A stretch of DNA of 64,000 nucleotides from an uncultured Acetatifactor sp. (GTDB lineage Bacteria; Bacillota; Clostridia; Lachnospirales; Lachnospiraceae). Positions 60,923 through 64,000 of this stretch are shown here, piece after piece. The DNA is taken from the NCBI GenBank assembly GCA_949840885.1, contig CATKYJ010000003.1, positions 105,126 to 169,125 of the forward strand. The letters are read 5' to 3'. Position numbers and translations under genes: made by a program. The notes beneath the pieces were generated by a model. It saw only the letters and a list, made by a program, of their open reading frames with translations, searched no databases and had not been told where the DNA came from. Position 1 is the stretch's first letter. Every line of letters begins with the position of its first letter.

Positions 60923-62290
60923 CTACTTCCCATTTACAGCCGCCTCCTTAAATAAATCATGAGTACCCTCTGCCAGCTTGTAATATTCCTCTTTGCTATA
61001 CGAAAAGCCAAACAAAGACAAGATTTCATCAAACTGCATAACCAGCTCTCCGGCTCCCTTGCGGTAAGTCGCATTCCATTCTGCAATGTCCTTGTCTGCG
61101 ACTCCATTGGCGGCGTAAATCATCAGCTTATAGAGAAGTCCGATTGCATCACGCCGCTTTTCATATGCGGCTTTTTCCTCGTCTGTCTTGTCGTATAAGG
61201 AAGTCTCTCCAGTGATGAATTTCAACATTACCTGCTCGCTCATCCATGAGCCACACCGAACCATGACTCCAAACAGGCTCTCCATCACCGGCTCCGGCTT
61301 TTCGTTCTCCGGCTTAAACTTCTGCTCGATAGCCAGCTTTATGAAATCGGCCCGCTCTGCAGACATTTCTTTTTGCATGGCCTTAATCTGCCTCTTTCTC
61401 TTGTCCTGGGCCTTCTGTTTCAGCTCATACTCGGACAGCTCACGCTTTTCTTTCCCTTTCTTCTTGATGATTGCAAACGTCCTCCACCAGACCACATAGA
61501 ACAGCTCTTCCTTCGCCGCCTGCGTCTTGCACCCCAGCTTATCCTTGACCTCCTTATCCAGCTCGAACTCCTTGACCTTTTCCCACTTTCCTCCGTACTG
61601 CTCATTCTCAGCGCCTTCCGGAGCAGGCTTGATTCCCTCGGCCTTGCAGAGTTTGATATAGGCTTTCTCATGCTCTTTACGTTTGATTTCCTCGTATGCG
61701 GTTCTCGCTCTCTGCGCCAGGTTATTAGAGCTGGTGGACTCCTTCAGGATTTTATCCCTGGTCTTTACATCCTGGATCTTCTCCAGCTCGTACAAATCCT
61801 TTAATGAAAGCTGGAATCCCTCGTCTTTCTCTTTCTCCTGCAGCACCTTCTGGTTGAGCTTTGCGATGTTCAGCCGGTGTCTTACTGTTGTTTTGGAGAA
61901 ACCGGTCTTTTCTGCAATGCTTTCCTCCGTCTCTCCCAGGTCGAGCATCATCTGGAAACCGTTCGCCTGCTCCCAAATCGTCAGATCATTACGCTGCATA
62001 TTCTCTTCCAGCATAATTGACATCTGCTCCCTCGGAGTCAGATTCTCGGCAATCTGGCAAGGAAACTCAGCTATGCCCGCCTGGGTACCTGCCGCATATC
62101 TCCTGTGGCCGATGATTGTCATGTACTCTCCTGGCTCGCCCTCCACCGGAATCACCGTCAAATTCTGCAGGATTCCATTCTTCTTAATGGATTCCGCCAA
62201 CTCCGTCAAATCTCCCAGGTCTTTCCTGGGATTCTCCGGATGCGGTCTGATATGCTCAGCCGCAATGTAAATAATCTGTTTTTCCGCCAT
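60923..62290 (-). CDS. ParB/RepB/Spo0J-family protein
   Basis: 455 residues. ParB nuclease-like domain: IRPHPENPRKDLGDLTELAESIKKNGILQNLTV, GHRRYAAGTQAGI, LEENMQRNDLTIWEQANGFQMMLDLG. Then a helix-turn-helix ETEESIAEKTGFSKTTVRHRL, and a long Lys/Glu-rich C-terminal part. No ParA gene is next to it, so it is more likely a phage/element regulator than a partition pair. GGAGGATAAACGA precedes the ATG at 62290. Confidence 0.88.
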   Translation of the reverse strand: MAEKQIIYIAAEHIRPHPENPRKDLGDLTELAESIKKNGILQNLTVIPVEGEPGEYMTIIGHRRYAAGTQAGIAEFPCQIAENLTPREQMSIMLEENMQRNDLTIWEQANGFQMMLDLGETEESIAEKTGFSKTTVRHRLNIAKLNQKVLQEKEKDEGFQLSLKDLYELEKIQDVKTRDKILKESTSSNNLAQRARTAYEEIKRKEHEKAYIKLCKAEGIKPAPEGAENEQYGGKWEKVKEFELDKEVKDKLGCKTQAAKEELFYVVWWRTFAIIKKKGKEKRELSEYELKQKAQDKRKRQIKAMQKEMSAERADFIKLAIEQKFKPENEKPEPVMESLFGVMVRCGSWMSEQVMLKFITGETSLYDKTDEEKAAYEKRRDAIGLLYKLMIYAANGVADKDIAEWNATYRKGAGELVMQFDEILSLFGFSYSKEEYYKLAEGTHDLFKEAAVNGK

Positions 62291-62354
62291 TCGTTTATCC
62301 TCCTATAATCCATTTTGAGGGAACTGGCGGCACAAGGCCGCCGATTCCATGATG

Positions 62355-63212
62355 TTATGATTTCTTGATGATGAAGCAGACGGGCACCCGAAGCGCAATG
62401 GACGCGTTCCAGTGGCCGGCACCGCCGCCGTAGTTGACATGGCACGCATTCGTCGAATCGCCAGACCTCACGGACGCCAGCCACCAGTGGCAGGTATCTT
62501 CGCCCTCTGCCGATCCCCTCATTCTGTTCCTACGGTCCTTGTAGTATTCCATCTGCTCATACAGACTTTCATCGCCATAGCAATCGTCCTCGCCAAATAC
62601 CTCCGATGCTGAAGGCAGGAACAGCAGTGTTTCATACTTCTTGACCTCGCCCTTGTTGTCCTCATACTTCCTTGTAGCTTTGCTGATTACCTGCCGCAGA
62701 TCGTCCGGTAACTTGCCGAACAATTCAAGCATGAGCCATTCCTGCACATTGGACTCTTCAATGCCGCCGTCTGTCGTGTCTTTTTTGTTCCACTGGACTG
62801 TTCCGCCCAGGCAGTCCCGGCTCTCGAACCGCACATACTCGTCCGTCACATCCGTAACCACCAGCGTAAAGCCCTGGCCGTCCACCGTGCTGCCCTTCTT
62901 GTAATCCCCGACCTTGAACTCGGCTCCGGACTTGATTGCGCTGGCAATCTCTTCCCAGGTTCCCTGCAGTTCTCCGCAGGTTCTCACGACTCCCGGCTTT
63001 CCAGCATTTGCCGCATTCTTTTCCTGCCGTCCCCTTGCGTACCAGGACATATCGTTTTTCATCCTCTGCACCAGCTCGGCTTTTGCCTTGATGTTGGCCT
63101 CTTCCACTTCCTTGATGTGCTGGTAGAAAGCCTCACGCTCTCTCTGAATCGTCTCCGAACTGCCCTTTACCTTCAGCTCTTCATTCCCTGCTCTTACTCT
63201 CAATTCCTCCAT
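62355..63212 (-). CDS. Probable variable target protein of a diversity-generating retroelement (DUF6273-like)
   Basis: 285 residues. The N-terminal ~60 are coiled-coil. The rest resembles DUF6273/C-type-lectin-like proteins: LLFLPSASEVFGEDDCYGDESLYEQMEYYKDRRNRMRG, then CHWWLASVRSGDSTNACHVN and YGGGAGHWNASIALRVPVCF at the very C-terminus. In that last block the residues expected to vary (Asp, His, Asn, Tyr, Gly, Gly, Gly, His, Ile, Leu) are almost all encoded by codons ending in C or T (GAT, CAT, AAC, TAC, GGC, GGT, CAC, ATT, CTT), as expected if they came from AAY template codons. No reverse transcriptase or template repeat is in the window. Confidence 0.65.
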   Translation of the reverse strand: MEELRVRAGNEELKVKGSSETIQREREAFYQHIKEVEEANIKAKAELVQRMKNDMSWYARGRQEKNAANAGKPGVVRTCGELQGTWEEIASAIKSGAEFKVGDYKKGSTVDGQGFTLVVTDVTDEYVRFESRDCLGGTVQWNKKDTTDGGIEESNVQEWLMLELFGKLPDDLRQVISKATRKYEDNKGEVKKYETLLFLPSASEVFGEDDCYGDESLYEQMEYYKDRRNRMRGSAEGEDTCHWWLASVRSGDSTNACHVNYGGGAGHWNASIALRVPVCFIIKKS

Positions 63213-63287
63213 CGTCTTTCTCCTTTCGCTATTGCGTTTTTATTTACCTTGCATTCTCGCTTTTGCGAGATAATCGGTCAAAAAAAT

Positions 63288-64000
63288 TTACCTGATGATG
63301 AACAGCTTTTCCGTAGCCTGCACCGGATTCTTGTCTGCTTTTATCGTCCTTGATACCGGTTTGCTCCAGATACACTTAAAATCATCCGGCGCTGCGCTAC
63401 TGCTTATCAGCACGATATTCTCCACACTCATTGCTCTCACCCACTGCCAAAACTCTCCATAATCGAAACCCTTGCTTATTCCATACTCCTTTGTACCCTC
63501 ATACGGAGGATCGCAATAGATAACCGCCCCTTGCGTGTTGAGCAACTTATAATCGCTACAGATAAACTCAACGCCCTTTAAGTCCTCAGCCTGTTTTATC
63601 AGATTCCTCAATGCCTCTTCGTAGTAATTCCTCACCCCATTTTCCGTATGCACTATTCCGGCATATCCACCGTCAAAGAACCGGCCATTATAGCTTGCAA
63701 GATACCCGATAGCTCCCACATACCATTTTTCATAAATGCCGCTCTGCTCATAAAAGCACTTTCTCACTTCTGAGTAATGCTCTTTCGTGACAAATCCCGG
63801 CAGTTCTCCGAGCCTGTCAAGATTTCTGAACAATTCTATCAAGTGTTCTTGCTTATCATGCGCAAACCTTTTTCTTGCATGGATTTTGTCTATGATATTG
63901 CATCCGCCACAGAATGGCTCTATGTACGCCCACGGCTGGTTATCATCTATATATCTCTGGATGATAGGCACTATATGCCGGGCAACTTTACTTTTGCTAC
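63288..64000 (-). CDS. dam: DNA adenine methyltransferase, Dam-like (5' end outside window)
   Basis: The frame is open to the window edge (…SKSKVARHIVPIIQRYID), which matches the usual Dam N-terminus, so the true start lies beyond 64000; a GTG at 63971 is not it. AdoMet motif I is YIEPFCGGCNI and catalytic motif IV is YCDPPYEG. It would methylate the N6 of adenine in a short palindrome, probably GATC-like. Part of the phage-type module. Confidence 0.9.
   Translation of the reverse strand, partial: SKSKVARHIVPIIQRYIDDNQPWAYIEPFCGGCNIIDKIHARKRFAHDKQEHLIELFRNLDRLGELPGFVTKEHYSEVRKCFYEQSGIYEKWYVGAIGYLASYNGRFFDGGYAGIVHTENGVRNYYEEALRNLIKQAEDLKGVEFICSDYKLLNTQGAVIYCDPPYEGTKEYGISKGFDYGEFWQWVRAMSVENIVLISSSAAPDDFKCIWSKPVSRTIKADKNPVQATEKLFIIR

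Overview
This window looks like a chromosomal segment from a Lachnospiraceae-type member of the Clostridia. The evidence is strong AGGAGG ribosome sites, clostridial-length LeuC and LeuD, a four-subunit ferredoxin-linked 2-oxoacid oxidoreductase, many lipoprotein-type secreted proteins, and a MATE / MutS-MutL / RuvAB / IlvBNC gene set. Nearly every gene lies on the minus strand. Only one clear plus-strand gene was found (56507-56983).

Layout from left to right. Positions 1-9.8 kb hold a DNA-repair block read leftwards: MATE exporter, ruvA, ruvB, a DUF3298 lipoprotein, a small coiled-coil protein, mutS, and mutL, which is cut by the window edge. Positions 9.9-11.9 kb hold leuC-leuD. Positions 12-23.2 kb contain two copies of an unusual protein that joins an ECF-like sigma factor to a transmembrane segment and a large ectodomain. 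Each copy is followed by a near-identical 170-200 base leader and then by membrane proteins of unknown function; manA and a ROK sugar kinase lie between the copies. Positions 23.3-27.1 kb are a porG-D-A-B operon. It starts from a good sigma-A promoter, has a T-box-like leader ending in an intrinsic terminator, and carries a multi-hairpin element inside the operon. Positions 27.1-31.2 kb are two large lipoproteins. Positions 31.6-40.7 kb hold fucI, acetyltransferases, a clan GH-A-type glycoside hydrolase and an ABC exporter. Positions 40.2-42.7 kb form an ECF sigma / anti-sigma / lipoprotein / acetyltransferase operon with a 15-residue leader peptide. Positions 43-48.6 kb hold a two-component system, a glycosyltransferase and a DedA protein. 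Positions 48.8-56.2 kb hold metH, a DUF2500 protein and ilvB-ilvN-ilvN-ilvC with two separate regulatory subunits. Positions 57-58.3 kb are three small membrane-protein genes.

From about 58.55 kb to the right edge the content changes to a tightly packed phage- or integrative-element-type module: an HhH protein, a PP-loop PAPS-reductase-like protein, an ASCH protein, ParB, a protein with a C-terminal segment that looks like a diversity-generating-retroelement target, and a Dam methylase cut by the window edge. No integrase, reverse transcriptase or attachment site is visible, so the element's limits are unknown.

Several short repeat families are scattered through the region: a GAAGAAAGGCATTCC unit that often encodes in-frame Ser-Met-Glu-Glu peptides, a 60-base palindromic element, and a hairpin element of about 90 bases. 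No tRNA, rRNA or CRISPR array was recognised. All functional names rest on reading motifs and translated sequence; no database search was run.
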